Of a stretch of 64,000 nt of DNA, positions 54,533-63,872 are shown one piece after another. The DNA comes from HdN1 sp964473645. GTDB lineage: Bacteria > Pseudomonadota > Gammaproteobacteria > Pseudomonadales > Ketobacteraceae. A model generated the notes under the pieces. That model saw nothing but the letters and a program-made list of their open reading frames with translations. It had not been told where the DNA came from and made no database searches. The position numbers were made by a program, and so were the translations under genes. The stretch is taken from assembly GCA_964473645.1 (NCBI GenBank), contig CAYYPW010000011.1, positions 122,323 through 186,322 on the forward strand, given 5' to 3'. Each line of letters opens with the position of its first letter. Position 1 is the stretch's first letter.

Positions 54533-56518
54533 ATGACTTATTTTGTAACGGGCGCAACCGGCTTTATTGGGCGTTTTCTGGTAGGCAACCTGTTGAAGCG
54601 TGAAGGCACCATCTATGTGCTGGCACGTGAATCATCACTCGACAAGGTTGAGGCCCTGGCCAACAAATGGAATGCGCCTGCAGGCCGCATTGTGGCGATC
54701 AAGGGCGATCTGACGCAGCCCATGTTGGGCATTAGCGAATCAGACATGGCCAAGCTGAAAGGCAAGATCAAACACTTTTTTCATTTGGCGGCCATTTATG
54801 ACCTGACCGCGAAAGAGGATGTACAGGTCAAAACCAATATTGACGGCACTATTCATGCGCTGCGTGCTGCCGAGGCGATGCAGGCAGGATGCTTCCATCA
54901 TACCAGTTCGATTGCGGCTGCCGGTTTGTATCAGGGCACCTTCCGTGAAGACATGTTTGAAGAAGCGGGCAAGCTGGTAGATGCCTACTTGCGTACCAAG
55001 CATGAATCCGAAGGGTTGGTGCGTAATGAATGCAAAATCCCGTGGCGCATATACCGCCCGGCGATGGTGGTGGGGCATTCCAAAACCGGTGAAATCGACA
55101 AGATCGATGGCCCGTATTATTTCTTCACCATGCTGAAAAAATTGCGTCAGATGTTGCCACCGTGGATGCCCGTTGTGGGTATCGAAGGCGGGCGCCTGAA
55201 TATTGTGCCAGTGGATTTTGTGGCAGATGCCATGGATCACATTGCGCATAAAGAAGGGTTGGATGGCAAGTGCTTCCACCTGACGGATAACGAGCACCAT
55301 AAGGTGGGTGAGGTTATCAATATTTTTGCGCGTGCTGGCAGTGCTCCGCAATTGACCATGCGTGTTGATACCCGCATGTTCAACTTTGTACCCCCTTTCA
55401 TGCGCCAGGCAGTGACGTCGTTGCCACCGGTGCGCCGCATCAGCAATATGCTGCTGTCGGATTTAGGGATTCCACGTCAGGTGATGGATTTTATCGACTA
55501 TCACACCAAGTTTGATAATCGTGAAACGCGCAAAGCGTTGGAAGGATCGAATATTTCCTGCCCGAAACTGGAAAGCTACTCCCCTGTGATTTGGGATTTC
55601 TGGGCACGCCATCTTGACCCGGACAATTTTATCGATCGCACGCTGGAAGGCTGTGTAAAAGACAAAGTTGTCATCGTGACCGGTGGATCCTCGGGTATTG
55701 GTCTGGCCACGGCACAACGATTGGCTGAAGCCGGTGCGAAAGTCATTCTGGCGGCAAGAACCATTGAAAAACTGCAAGAAGCCTACGACAGTATTACGGC
55801 CAAGGGTGGTTCCGCGTATATGTACACCGTCGATATTGCAGATATCGATGACTGTGATCGTTTCAGTCAGAAAGTGCTGCAGGATTTTGGGCAAGTTGAC
55901 ATATTGATCAATAACGCGGGCCGTTCGATTCGTCGTTCGATTTCACTGTCGTATGACCGTTTCCACGACTATACGCGCACCATGCAGCTCAATTATTTTG
56001 GTGCACTGCGTTTGATGATGAATTTCTTGCCCGCCATGGAAAAACGTCGCAGCGGCCAGATTATCAATATCTCGTCGATTGGTGTGTTAACCAATGCACC
56101 AAGGTTCTCTGCGTATGTGGCATCCAAGGCTGCACTTGATGCGTTCTCGCGTTGTGCTGCGTCGGAATATTCCGATCTGGGTGTGAAATTTACCACCATC
56201 AACATGCCGTTGGTGCGTACACCGATGATCGCGCCTACCAAGATTTACGACAACGTGCCGACCATCAGCCCTGAAGAAGCGGCGGATATGGTGTGCGAAG
56301 CGATCATCTACAAACCGAAACGCATTGCAACACGTCTGGGGGTATTTGCCCAGGTATTGAATGCGGTCGCACCGAAGATGACGGAAATCATCATGAACAC
56401 CGGCTTCCGCATGTTTGGTGATTCGGCCGCTGCACAAGGCAAGACCGATGAGAAAGCACCAGCGGTATCCAGCGAACAAGTGGCCTTTGCCTATCTGATG
56501 CGCGGGATTCACTGGTAA
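54533..56518 (+). CDS. Two-domain fatty acyl-CoA reductase (alcohol-forming)
   Basis: 661 aa. N-terminal NAD-binding reductase domain TGATGFIG, YLRTKHESEG and RLNIVPVDFVADAMDHIA; from about 380 a second SDR domain with VTGGSSGIGLATAQRLAEAG, NNAGRSIRRS, and YVASK. Architecture, length and many blocks (IRRSISLSYDRFHDY, NAPRFSAYV, FGALRLMMNF, RIATRLGVFAQVLNAVAPKM) match the characterised Marinobacter acyl-CoA reductase that makes fatty alcohol from acyl-CoA. AGAGGA precedes the ATG. Operon with WS/DGAT. Confidence 0.95.
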   Translation: MTYFVTGATGFIGRFLVGNLLKREGTIYVLARESSLDKVEALANKWNAPAGRIVAIKGDLTQPMLGISESDMAKLKGKIKHFFHLAAIYDLTAKEDVQVKTNIDGTIHALRAAEAMQAGCFHHTSSIAAAGLYQGTFREDMFEEAGKLVDAYLRTKHESEGLVRNECKIPWRIYRPAMVVGHSKTGEIDKIDGPYYFFTMLKKLRQMLPPWMPVVGIEGGRLNIVPVDFVADAMDHIAHKEGLDGKCFHLTDNEHHKVGEVINIFARAGSAPQLTMRVDTRMFNFVPPFMRQAVTSLPPVRRISNMLLSDLGIPRQVMDFIDYHTKFDNRETRKALEGSNISCPKLESYSPVIWDFWARHLDPDNFIDRTLEGCVKDKVVIVTGGSSGIGLATAQRLAEAGAKVILAARTIEKLQEAYDSITAKGGSAYMYTVDIADIDDCDRFSQKVLQDFGQVDILINNAGRSIRRSISLSYDRFHDYTRTMQLNYFGALRLMMNFLPAMEKRRSGQIINISSIGVLTNAPRFSAYVASKAALDAFSRCAASEYSDLGVKFTTINMPLVRTPMIAPTKIYDNVPTISPEEAADMVCEAIIYKPKRIATRLGVFAQVLNAVAPKMTEIIMNTGFRMFGDSAAAQGKTDEKAPAVSSEQVAFAYLMRGIHW

Positions 56519-56554
56519 TTGATCTGAGATAACGAATAACGTCTTGGAGAAAGG

Positions 56555-56590
56555 GCGCAGCATCTCTGTCTTTAGCTGCGCTCATTTTTT
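56555..56590 (+). terminator. Terminator of the wax ester operon
   Basis: GCGCAGC (56555-56561) / GCTGCGC (56575-56581), 13-base loop, then TCATTTTTT. It lies 36 bases after the reductase stop. Confidence 0.8.
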
Positions 56591-56721
56591 CCGACCTGCC
56601 CGGCTAGCAGGTGATGTCATGGGGAGGGATTCCCCGTTCCCGAAAGCCATCCCTCCTGTATTTCTACTCTCCTGTTTTTCTAAACGCCTGTTTTTCCGAT
56701 CAATAGCGTTGTAAAAAAACG

Positions 56722-58359
56722 TTATGGAACAAACTCGCCGATAATAGGGATTCCTTTCATGAGGGGCTTGGCAGCCTCAAGCAAAGGTTTGCGCGGCGTG
56801 GTTGCATCGTTTAACGCGGTGGCAGCATCGGGGCGTTTGTTGGAAAGCCTGAAAATACCTTGTTCCAGTTTTGATGCGGGTTCAGACATGGCCTGAGTAT
56901 CGAGCAGGGTTGCCGAAAATCGCCCTGAAATCCAGCCGTTATTTTCCTCTTCGATCTGAATACTGTCGCCCGCGCTTTCCTGCAATTGATAGGTACGGCC
57001 ATCTTTGAGCAGCGCTACCTCGTACTGGTCGCCTGTGTAATTGCCGGGGCCTTTGTAGGAATGCACGGTAATTTCCAATTGATCGCGACCGCGCATCAGC
57101 GTCATCTTGAGATTATCACTGAACAGGGCAGTATTTTTGCTCCACCAGCTGAAACTTGGTGGTTGCGCCAGTGCAAGTTTTTCAAAGGAATGCGAAAAAT
57201 ACATGCCAGAACCGACTTTGTTGAGCTGCTCTGAGGGCGTCAACGCAATTTTTTGTTTGGCAACTGCGAGATCGTTTTTGAACGTTTGCGCCGTGGCATC
57301 TGCGCTAGCACTTGTTGCGGAGGTTGCTGCGTTTCCTGCTGTAGTTGCAGTCTGAGCCACTGTAACGGCGACATTATTGGCTGCTGCGGCGATTGGGGCA
57401 GCAACACTGGCCGCGACTGCTGCTGGCTTGGTGAGGGCGGCTACTTGTGGGCGCGTATCGTTTTGCCTACGCCCGTACTCATAAAAACAAGGGGTGGAAC
57501 TGCCGTTTTCGGCGCAGGTGCCACGGCCGTGTGGTTTGTCGTTCACAAAGGGGCCCGAATAAATACTGCCGTTCGCGCTGACCCACTCACCCTTGCCGTT
57601 ACGCAGGCCGCTTTTCCATTGGCCGTTATAAGAGCCGCCTTGCGCATAGCGCAACATGCCTTTGCCTGAAAGCGTGCCCTTTTCCCATTGGCCGGAATAA
57701 TGGTCGCCATTGGCGTAGGTCAGCTCTCCTTTGCCGTGTGGCTGTCCTTGTTTGAAATCGCCTTTGTAAACGCCGCCATCGGGAAACAGCAGGGTGCCTT
57801 TGCCTTCCTGCATGTCATGGCTCCAATGGCCTTCATAACGCGTATTGTCAGCGAATAAATAGGTGCCCCAACCGCTGCGCACCCCTTTGCTGAAATGGCC
57901 ATCGTATTGGGTGTTGTCAGCGAAGCGCTTGCTGCCTTCGCCTTCCATCTGATCGTTTTTCCATTCGCCGCTGTATTCCATGCCATTGGTCCAGCGCATG
58001 GTGCCTTTGCCTTCGCGCAAGCCCTGACGAAAATCACCGGTGTATTGCGCGCCGCCCTTGTAGGTTTTGATGCCTTTGCCATGCGGCTGGTTGTTACGCC
58101 ATTCCCCTTCATAGCGGGAGCCATCGGGCCAGTCACGGCGACCTACGCCATCTTTCTGCCCATATTGCCATTCACCCTCGTATTTGCCGCCGGCGAGATA
58201 GGTATAAACCCCCCAGCCATGAAAGCGGTTATCGGTATCGCGATCACCTGTGTAACCGGCCTCTTTTGCGGATAAAGGGGTAGCCACTACCAAATACGAA
58301 GTTGAGAGAAAGAGTGCGCACGCTACTGAAGCTTTGAGCGAGATCTTCTTGTTTTTCAT
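56722..58359 (-). CDS. Exported MORN-repeat protein
   Basis: 545 aa from ATG 58359. Signal peptide with hydrophobic ASVACALFLSTSYLVV. About 11 consecutive 23-residue MORN repeats of YxGxWxxGxxxGxGxxxxxxG type (for example RYEGEWRNNQPHGKGIKTYK) fill about residues 35-285. Then an alanine-rich stretch with coiled-coil character (about 300-365) and a C-terminal domain of about 170 residues that I do not recognise. MORN repeats are mostly known as cytoplasmic membrane-associated modules, so an exported array is less usual. Monocistronic. Confidence 0.86.
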   Translation of the reverse strand: MKNKKISLKASVACALFLSTSYLVVATPLSAKEAGYTGDRDTDNRFHGWGVYTYLAGGKYEGEWQYGQKDGVGRRDWPDGSRYEGEWRNNQPHGKGIKTYKGGAQYTGDFRQGLREGKGTMRWTNGMEYSGEWKNDQMEGEGSKRFADNTQYDGHFSKGVRSGWGTYLFADNTRYEGHWSHDMQEGKGTLLFPDGGVYKGDFKQGQPHGKGELTYANGDHYSGQWEKGTLSGKGMLRYAQGGSYNGQWKSGLRNGKGEWVSANGSIYSGPFVNDKPHGRGTCAENGSSTPCFYEYGRRQNDTRPQVAALTKPAAVAASVAAPIAAAANNVAVTVAQTATTAGNAATSATSASADATAQTFKNDLAVAKQKIALTPSEQLNKVGSGMYFSHSFEKLALAQPPSFSWWSKNTALFSDNLKMTLMRGRDQLEITVHSYKGPGNYTGDQYEVALLKDGRTYQLQESAGDSIQIEEENNGWISGRFSATLLDTQAMSEPASKLEQGIFRLSNKRPDAATALNDATTPRKPLLEAAKPLMKGIPIIGEFVP

Positions 58360-58365
58360 GGCCAA

Positions 58366-58872
58366 TTCCGTGTCGGCTTGTTTTTATTGTAGATCGATGC
58401 GTTTTATTGCTTCGATAATTGTGGCTCTATCTTAGTACCGTTGAGTTTCTGCGGCTAGCGATGAAAGGGGTTTCGTAGTTTTTTTGTGCGAGAAAAAACA
58501 GGCTTGTCTGCAATAAACTCGTGCTTTGCTTGTAGATGACCTTGATGTTTGAGTTGAACTTGCGAGTTCTGCGGGTGCGTTAATTTCGAGGGGTGTTTAT
58601 CAGAACACGGGGGTGGGCGGCACGCTGCAGCATTGTTCGCATTTTTTAAATTGATTGGCTAAACCAATTCACTTAATGGGATTCTTGTTAGTGCTTGCTA
58701 ACCATCGCGAGGCCGGTCTTAATCGGATTTTTGTGGTGGTTATAAGACAGCAACGTCGACGTCATAGATCGTCTAACTTCCAACTCACATTAGGCTGCTT
58801 ACTCTTCTATTTATTCTGTGTGTGATGAGTCCTGTGACGAGTCTGTTGTCTGTCTGTGAAGGAAACAGCATT
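58366..58872. other. 507-bp divergent regulatory gap
   Basis: No credible gene. Contains two short dyads, ATTGG-N5-CCAAT at 58654-58668 and GTTAG-N6-CTAAC at 58687-58702, within an AT-rich stretch upstream of the transglycosylase. Probably houses both promoters. Confidence 0.45.
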
Positions 58873-60150
58873 TTGAAAACGCATGAAAAGAAACTCGGTC
58901 TTACTGCCCAATGGGTGGCGGTATTGTTGGTGGGCGCGCTGACCGCGGGCTTTGCACACGGGGGAAGTAATTGGGTCATCAAGCGTGATGACAAGATCGA
59001 TAGTCCCATTTTCAAGCAACGCCCCATGATTGCCCACCAGGACATGGCTCCGACGGTTGAACAATCCTATATTGCTGAACGCTATGCAGCAGCACTGCAA
59101 GATTACCAATCAAAAATTCGACGACAGTGGCCAAATGCTGAAGTGTCGTCCGCGACGCGATGGGTGAGTTATAGCGACGATTTCAATACCAGACGCGTGG
59201 TGGATTTCAAGAGCAATCACATTGAGATTTCTCTTGAAAACCCCTACGAAAATACACAGAACAGGTCTGCTTTTACGCCTGCTACGGCCACGCGAGCATC
59301 GGCCAAAGATCAGGTGAGAGACTTGCTCGCCATGCATGAACGTGAGGCGATGCAGCAAGATCCCGTTGCGGTTGCCCTTGCCAGCACCTTTGAAGAACGT
59401 GGCGCAGAAGGCGCTGACTCTGACGCCAGTCCATTGATTTTTTCGGAATTATTTTCAACCGATCAACCTGATCCGGCAGCAATAGACGCGGTGGCCGATG
59501 GATTAATGCAGAAAGCTCGCATCCGATTCCAGGCGTTATCAGCAGCGAGCGAAAATGTCCCTGTATTTGATAAAAAACGCGTGACGTATCTGGTGCCATT
59601 GCCTGAAGCACGCTTACGCCTTAAAGCCATGCAGTATCGCTCGCTGGTACGCCGATATTCAGAAAAATCTGGCTTGCCTGTCGACGGTGTCATGGCCATG
59701 ATACATACCGAAAGTGCGTTTAATCCACTGGCGCGCTCACATGTGCCTGCTTTTGGATTGATGCAGGTCGTGCCCTCTACCATGGGGCGTGATGCGGCAG
59801 CAGCGCTCTTCGGCAACCCACGCTTGTTTTCTCCCGATTATTTGCTGGATGCGGAGAAGAACATAGAAATAGGCACAGCCTATCTTTCCCGCTTGTATAA
59901 CGAGGAAACCGCTGCAATCAGTGATCCAAAAAGTCGCTGGTATTTCGTGCAAGCCGTTTATATGGTCGGGCTGGTCAAAGCGGCGCACATGTTCGATAGC
60001 CGGGGCGATGCAACGCGCGCCATGGCCGCCATCAATCAATTGCAGCCTTCGCAAGTGCTACAACGCCTGATGCAGCAGGATGGCACCAATCCTTTGCGGG
60101 ACTATCTGGCACAAACCCAACAGCATCAGTCGTCGTATCAATCGTTCTAG
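58873..60150 (+). CDS. MltC-like lytic transglycosylase
   Basis: 425 aa from TTG 58873, chosen because AAGGAAAC lies about seven bases upstream and it gives MKTHEKKLGLTAQWVAVLLV, a signal anchor; the GTG at 58822 adds 17 unlikely residues. A DUF3393-type N-terminal part (about 30-190), then a lysozyme-like SLT domain with catalytic Glu in MIHTESAFNPLARS, and AFGLMQVVPSTMG. Cleaves peptidoglycan between MurNAc and GlcNAc, forming anhydroMurNAc ends. No lipobox, unlike E. coli MltC. Confidence 0.85.
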   Translation: MKTHEKKLGLTAQWVAVLLVGALTAGFAHGGSNWVIKRDDKIDSPIFKQRPMIAHQDMAPTVEQSYIAERYAAALQDYQSKIRRQWPNAEVSSATRWVSYSDDFNTRRVVDFKSNHIEISLENPYENTQNRSAFTPATATRASAKDQVRDLLAMHEREAMQQDPVAVALASTFEERGAEGADSDASPLIFSELFSTDQPDPAAIDAVADGLMQKARIRFQALSAASENVPVFDKKRVTYLVPLPEARLRLKAMQYRSLVRRYSEKSGLPVDGVMAMIHTESAFNPLARSHVPAFGLMQVVPSTMGRDAAAALFGNPRLFSPDYLLDAEKNIEIGTAYLSRLYNEETAAISDPKSRWYFVQAVYMVGLVKAAHMFDSRGDATRAMAAINQLQPSQVLQRLMQQDGTNPLRDYLAQTQQHQSSYQSF

Positions 60151-60172
60151 CAGCGATTTAATTTGCCGCCAA

Positions 60173-61516
60173 TCAGGTTTGTTTGTGTAGCACAATGCGT
60201 TCGATCAAGGGTCGAAAGGCGGCGTGTACGCCCATTTCCATCAGTGTCCAGTAATGTCCGGTCAATACACGATCCACATACATGGTGTCGGGTGAGGGCT
60301 GAAATTGTCCGATGTATTTCATCGCATCTGCCTGTGCCTTTTTAGCGGCGCGTTTGTGAATACGCGAGTGACCAAAATCAAACGGGCGATCATCTTTGAA
60401 GGGTTCCATTACGATGTCGAGCCACTCTTTGTAGTAGCTGGAGGGAATATCCGGAGAGTCTGGCTGACGCACGCCGATGCGACGCAAGTGCGCGTCAATG
60501 GTTTCTACGCGGCCATTGATGGCGTCCCCGATCAGGGCGCGAAGTTTTTCTATCGTTTCTGGCTCAATGCGTTTTACTGCACCGAAATCATAAATAATCA
60601 TCGTGCCATCGGGGCGAAACGCAAAATTGCCCGGATGCGGATCGGAATGCACCGCATGCAATTCATAGATTTGTTTGCCAAAGGTTTCGAAAATCAAATA
60701 CCCGATATCGTTGATGGTTTCCTGGGTGTAGCGGGGTGGTTTGACATCTGCAACAGAATCCCCGGGCACATAGGTAAGTGTGAGGATCGTTTCCGCAGAT
60801 AATTCTTTGACGAGATCAGGCACGATGACTTTGGGGTGATTGCGATAATGGTCAGCGAAAAATATCAAATTTTCGCCTTCATGCACGTAGTCGAGTTCTT
60901 CATGCAGGGTGCGGCGAATTTCGTTGAACGTCGCATCGATCACCTCGCTGCTGACTTTCACCAACCCGGCCAGCTTCAACAGGCGCTTCAAATGTCGCAG
61001 ATCGGAATCGCAGGATTCCTTGACGCCAGGGTATTGGATTTTTACGACCACATCGCGTCCGTCTTTGGTTTTGGCGCGATGCACCTGACCAATCGAAGCG
61101 GCCGCAAACGGAGTTTCGTTGAATTCGGCAAACAGCGTTTCTGGCGGTTCACCCAGGGCTTTTATCAGCTGGCGGCGAATCAGGTTGTAGGGCATCGGAG
61201 GCGAGGCTTTCTGCAATACTTCCAGCGCTTGTGACACCTCTTCTGGCAGAATGTCTTTAACCTGCGAGGCAATCTGGCCCACCTTCATCACGGCGCCTTT
61301 CATTTCGCCGAGCGTTTCGGCGATCTGCTTGCCAATGTCGGCGTAGAGTTGCTCCTGCGATTTCTGCTTGGCCTTTTCGTCAGCAAACAGGCCTTTTACC
61401 TTTTGCGCTGCGATATTGCCGGTGATCGAAGCCGACATGCCGGCCAGCTTGAAAAAGCGCTTTGCCGGTGTGGTGGCTTTGAAGCGCTTTTCATTCTTTT
61501 TGTCATCATCTGTCAC
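60173..61516 (-). CDS. UbiB/ABC1/AarF-family atypical kinase
   Basis: 447 aa, GTG start. KxGQ motif KVGQIAS, alanine-rich loop AAASIGQVHRA, VVKIQYPGV, HSDPHPGNF as the catalytic and metal-binding region, and IIYDFGAVKRI. ADCK/UbiB proteins are ATPases that promote ubiquinone and isoprenoid-lipid handling. This one lacks the C-terminal hydrophobic tail of UbiB proper, so it is a paralogue with an unknown target. Convergent with the transglycosylase. Confidence 0.92.
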   Translation of the reverse strand: MTDDDKKNEKRFKATTPAKRFFKLAGMSASITGNIAAQKVKGLFADEKAKQKSQEQLYADIGKQIAETLGEMKGAVMKVGQIASQVKDILPEEVSQALEVLQKASPPMPYNLIRRQLIKALGEPPETLFAEFNETPFAAASIGQVHRAKTKDGRDVVVKIQYPGVKESCDSDLRHLKRLLKLAGLVKVSSEVIDATFNEIRRTLHEELDYVHEGENLIFFADHYRNHPKVIVPDLVKELSAETILTLTYVPGDSVADVKPPRYTQETINDIGYLIFETFGKQIYELHAVHSDPHPGNFAFRPDGTMIIYDFGAVKRIEPETIEKLRALIGDAINGRVETIDAHLRRIGVRQPDSPDIPSSYYKEWLDIVMEPFKDDRPFDFGHSRIHKRAAKKAQADAMKYIGQFQPSPDTMYVDRVLTGHYWTLMEMGVHAAFRPLIERIVLHKQT

Positions 61517-61986
61517 GTTTTAACCCTCTGTCGACAGCTAAGGTCTGTAGATCTTGCTCACGTTCAACAATGCGGACGCTACACCCCAAAAGCCGTCGTT
61601 CAAAAACCGTCGTTCAAAAACAATCGTCCAAAAGCTAGCGTCCAAAAGCTACCCCAGTTATACATTAAACAGAAGCCCGCGAAGGCGCATCTTAATAAAA
61701 AGTTCGCCACTCACTGGCGCCGATTGTCATGTTCTCTACACGAAATTTTCGGTAGAATGAGTCCGCTTGCGCCGGTTTACACCTGTGCGTCCAAAGCAAG
61801 GTAGAGCAGCATCAGATTGCTCACCCCCATCTTCTTCTCCTGATTTTACGCACCAAGTGTCTGATTTTCAGACGTTTGCGTGTGTTTTATTGCGATTTTC
61901 TCTTGTGGCTGCGCTAATTTGTTTGGCCATTAACAGTTCGAGAGTCGTACTCATCAGTAGTACACGTTTTGCTAAGGCGGTATCAG
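61517..61986. other. 470-bp gap with a 14-bp tandem repeat
   Basis: No credible gene. The repeat at 61588-61652 is listed separately. Just upstream of the acyltransferase is GTACT-catcagt-AGTAC, a small dyad. The promoter of the acyltransferase/epimerase pair should lie here. Confidence 0.45.
61588..61652. repeat. 14-bp tandem repeat, about 4.6 units
   Basis: Units AAAAGCCGTCGTTC, AAAAACCGTCGTTC, AAAAACAATCGTCC, AAAAGCTAGCGTCC and a partial AAAAGCTAC follow with an exact 14-bp period. Non-coding. Confidence 0.8.
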
Positions 61987-62805
61987 ATGGCATTAAGGGA
62001 TTTGCTCAAGAAGTATCTGGTTTCGGACGAAACCGATGCAGTTGTCAACAGGATTCCAAAGCCTGTCGGTTCTTTTGGTTATGATCCATGGGGTTATAAC
62101 AGCGAGACATTCAAAATCGGATTGGGGTTGTTCAAACCCATTTACGAAAAATATTTCAGGGTAGAGGCGTTTGGCCTCGAGAACATCCCGAAACAAGGCC
62201 GTGTGCTGGTGATCGCCAATCATAGCGGCCAGCTTCCCTTCGATGGCGCCCTGGTCGGTTATGCCCTGGCGACCAACCCCCATGCGCCACGTGCCGTGCG
62301 CGCCATGATCGAGCGTTTCTTCCCGACCATGCCGTTTGTCGGCAACCTGCTGAATGAATGGGGGGCCGTCCTCGGTGACCCGGAAAACTGCGTCAAGATG
62401 CTACGCAACGAAGAATGCATCATCGTTTTTCCCGAGGGGGTGCGAGGGGCCGGTAAACCGTGGAGTGAGCGTTACAAACTGCAACGCTTCGGTCTCGGCT
62501 TCATGCACTTGGCCATGACCGAAAACACCCCCGTTATACCGGTGGGAATCGTCGGCTGCGAAGAAACCATGCCCACTCCCTTTCACCTGAATGGCCTGGC
62601 CAAACTGTTGGGCATCCCATACCTGCCCGTGACCAGCCCCGTGCCGCTGCCGGCCAAGGTGCGTCTCTACTTCGGCAAGCCCATGTATTTTGAAGGCCCC
62701 GTCAAAAGCGAAGACGACACCGCCGTCAAAGTCGAGCGCGTAAAAGACGAAATACGTGCACTCATCCAGAAAGGACTCAGCGAGAGAAAAGGGTGGTTCG
62801 AATGA
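61987..62805 (+). CDS. PlsC-like lysophospholipid acyltransferase
   Basis: 272 aa from ATG 61987. Motifs: NHSGQLPFDGA (NHxxxxxD variant), FPTMPFVGNLL, VFPEGVRGAGKPW for motif III, and PVIPVGIVG for motif IV. The long N-terminus (about 60 residues) before the catalytic core is typical of the PlsC branch found beside epimerase-like SDRs. It may acylate a lysolipid or a lipid-linked sugar. Overlaps the next gene by four bases (ATGA). Confidence 0.9.
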   Translation: MALRDLLKKYLVSDETDAVVNRIPKPVGSFGYDPWGYNSETFKIGLGLFKPIYEKYFRVEAFGLENIPKQGRVLVIANHSGQLPFDGALVGYALATNPHAPRAVRAMIERFFPTMPFVGNLLNEWGAVLGDPENCVKMLRNEECIIVFPEGVRGAGKPWSERYKLQRFGLGFMHLAMTENTPVIPVGIVGCEETMPTPFHLNGLAKLLGIPYLPVTSPVPLPAKVRLYFGKPMYFEGPVKSEDDTAVKVERVKDEIRALIQKGLSERKGWFE

Positions 62806-63755
62806 CAACAGCACGCAAACCAGAAGTTCTGATCACCGGTGCCGGTGGCGCCCTGGCCCAAACCGTTATTGCCCGCCTCAAAGAACACTACCAGTTAGTG
62901 CTGGTAGATTTTCGTCGCCGCGTTCGCATCGACGAAGGCATGGCTACCTACCAGGTTGAATACAACAAACGCGGTTTCGAAGACATTTTTCGTCATCACA
63001 AAATTGAAGCCGTCATTCATCTCGGTCGCATGGGCGTTTACGAATCCACGCACCGCAACCGTTACAATCACAACGTGCTGGGCACTCAACGGCTACTCGA
63101 TCTGTGCTTGAAATACGGCGTGCACCAAGTCATCGTGCTCTCTACTTATTTCGTCTACGGCGCCAGCCCCTACAACCCGGCGTTACTCACCGAAGACGCC
63201 CCGTTGAAAGCCTCCGAGCTGACCATGGATCTGGTGGATTCCGTCGAACTGGAAAATCTTGCGTCGATTTATCTCTGGAAATACCCAGAGTTGAATATCA
63301 CCATTTTACGCCCAACCAACATCGCCGGCCCAGGCGTGCTTAACAGCATGAGCCTCATGCTCTCGAGCAAATTCGCTCCGGCATTGATGGGCTTCTCTCC
63401 GATGATGCAGTTTATTCACGTTGAAGATATGGCCGATGCCATCGTGCTGTCATTTGAACAGAATAAGCCTGGCATCTATAACGTGGCGACGGAAGACTGG
63501 GTCAGCTTCCGCGAAGCGCTGGTACAGTGTGGCTGCACACCGATCCCCATCCCGTCAGTGCCTGAGCGCCTGCCACACCGCATCAGCAAGTCCCTGGGCT
63601 GGAAAGCATGGCCGGCGTATTTGTTGAATTACTACAAATATCCGGTAATTCTCGACAGCTCGCTGTTCAAGAACACGTTCGGATTTAAACCGCGCCGCAG
63701 TCTCGACGATATTTTCTCGCATTATCGAGAAAAGAAAGAAATGGGGATTTTGTAG
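62802..63755 (+). CDS. NAD(P)-dependent epimerase/SDR (extended)
   Basis: 317 aa from ATG 62802. Rossmann pattern ITGAGGALAQTVIARL, which is a variant of GxxGxxG, an active-site region VLSTYFVYGASPYNP and FIHVEDMADAIVLSFE. Here YxxxK is not obvious (the Tyr is in VYG), so catalysis may be altered. Translationally coupled with the acyltransferase, suggesting that both act on the same lipid. Terminator follows. Confidence 0.87.
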   Translation: MTTARKPEVLITGAGGALAQTVIARLKEHYQLVLVDFRRRVRIDEGMATYQVEYNKRGFEDIFRHHKIEAVIHLGRMGVYESTHRNRYNHNVLGTQRLLDLCLKYGVHQVIVLSTYFVYGASPYNPALLTEDAPLKASELTMDLVDSVELENLASIYLWKYPELNITILRPTNIAGPGVLNSMSLMLSSKFAPALMGFSPMMQFIHVEDMADAIVLSFEQNKPGIYNVATEDWVSFREALVQCGCTPIPIPSVPERLPHRISKSLGWKAWPAYLLNYYKYPVILDSSLFKNTFGFKPRRSLDDIFSHYREKKEMGIL

Positions 63756-63760
63756 CAACA

Positions 63761-63790
63761 AAAAAGCCCTGGATTTCCAGGGCTTTTTTA
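63761..63790 (+). terminator. Terminator after the epimerase gene
   Basis: GCCCTGG (63766-63772) / CCAGGGC (63777-63783), four-base loop, five A before and six T after. Confidence 0.9.
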
Positions 63791-63872
63791 AATTTTTTGC
63801 ATCCGCTTTTGTGGGCTTTCGTGGCGGGTTGGTTTGGGCGGTTTTTTGGTCAAGCAACATCGATGGTTCGGT

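Noticed and set aside
61588..61652. CRISPR-like array
   Set aside because: 14-bp units without spacers; a minisatellite, not CRISPR. The same holds for the arrays at 416, 17905 and 45751.
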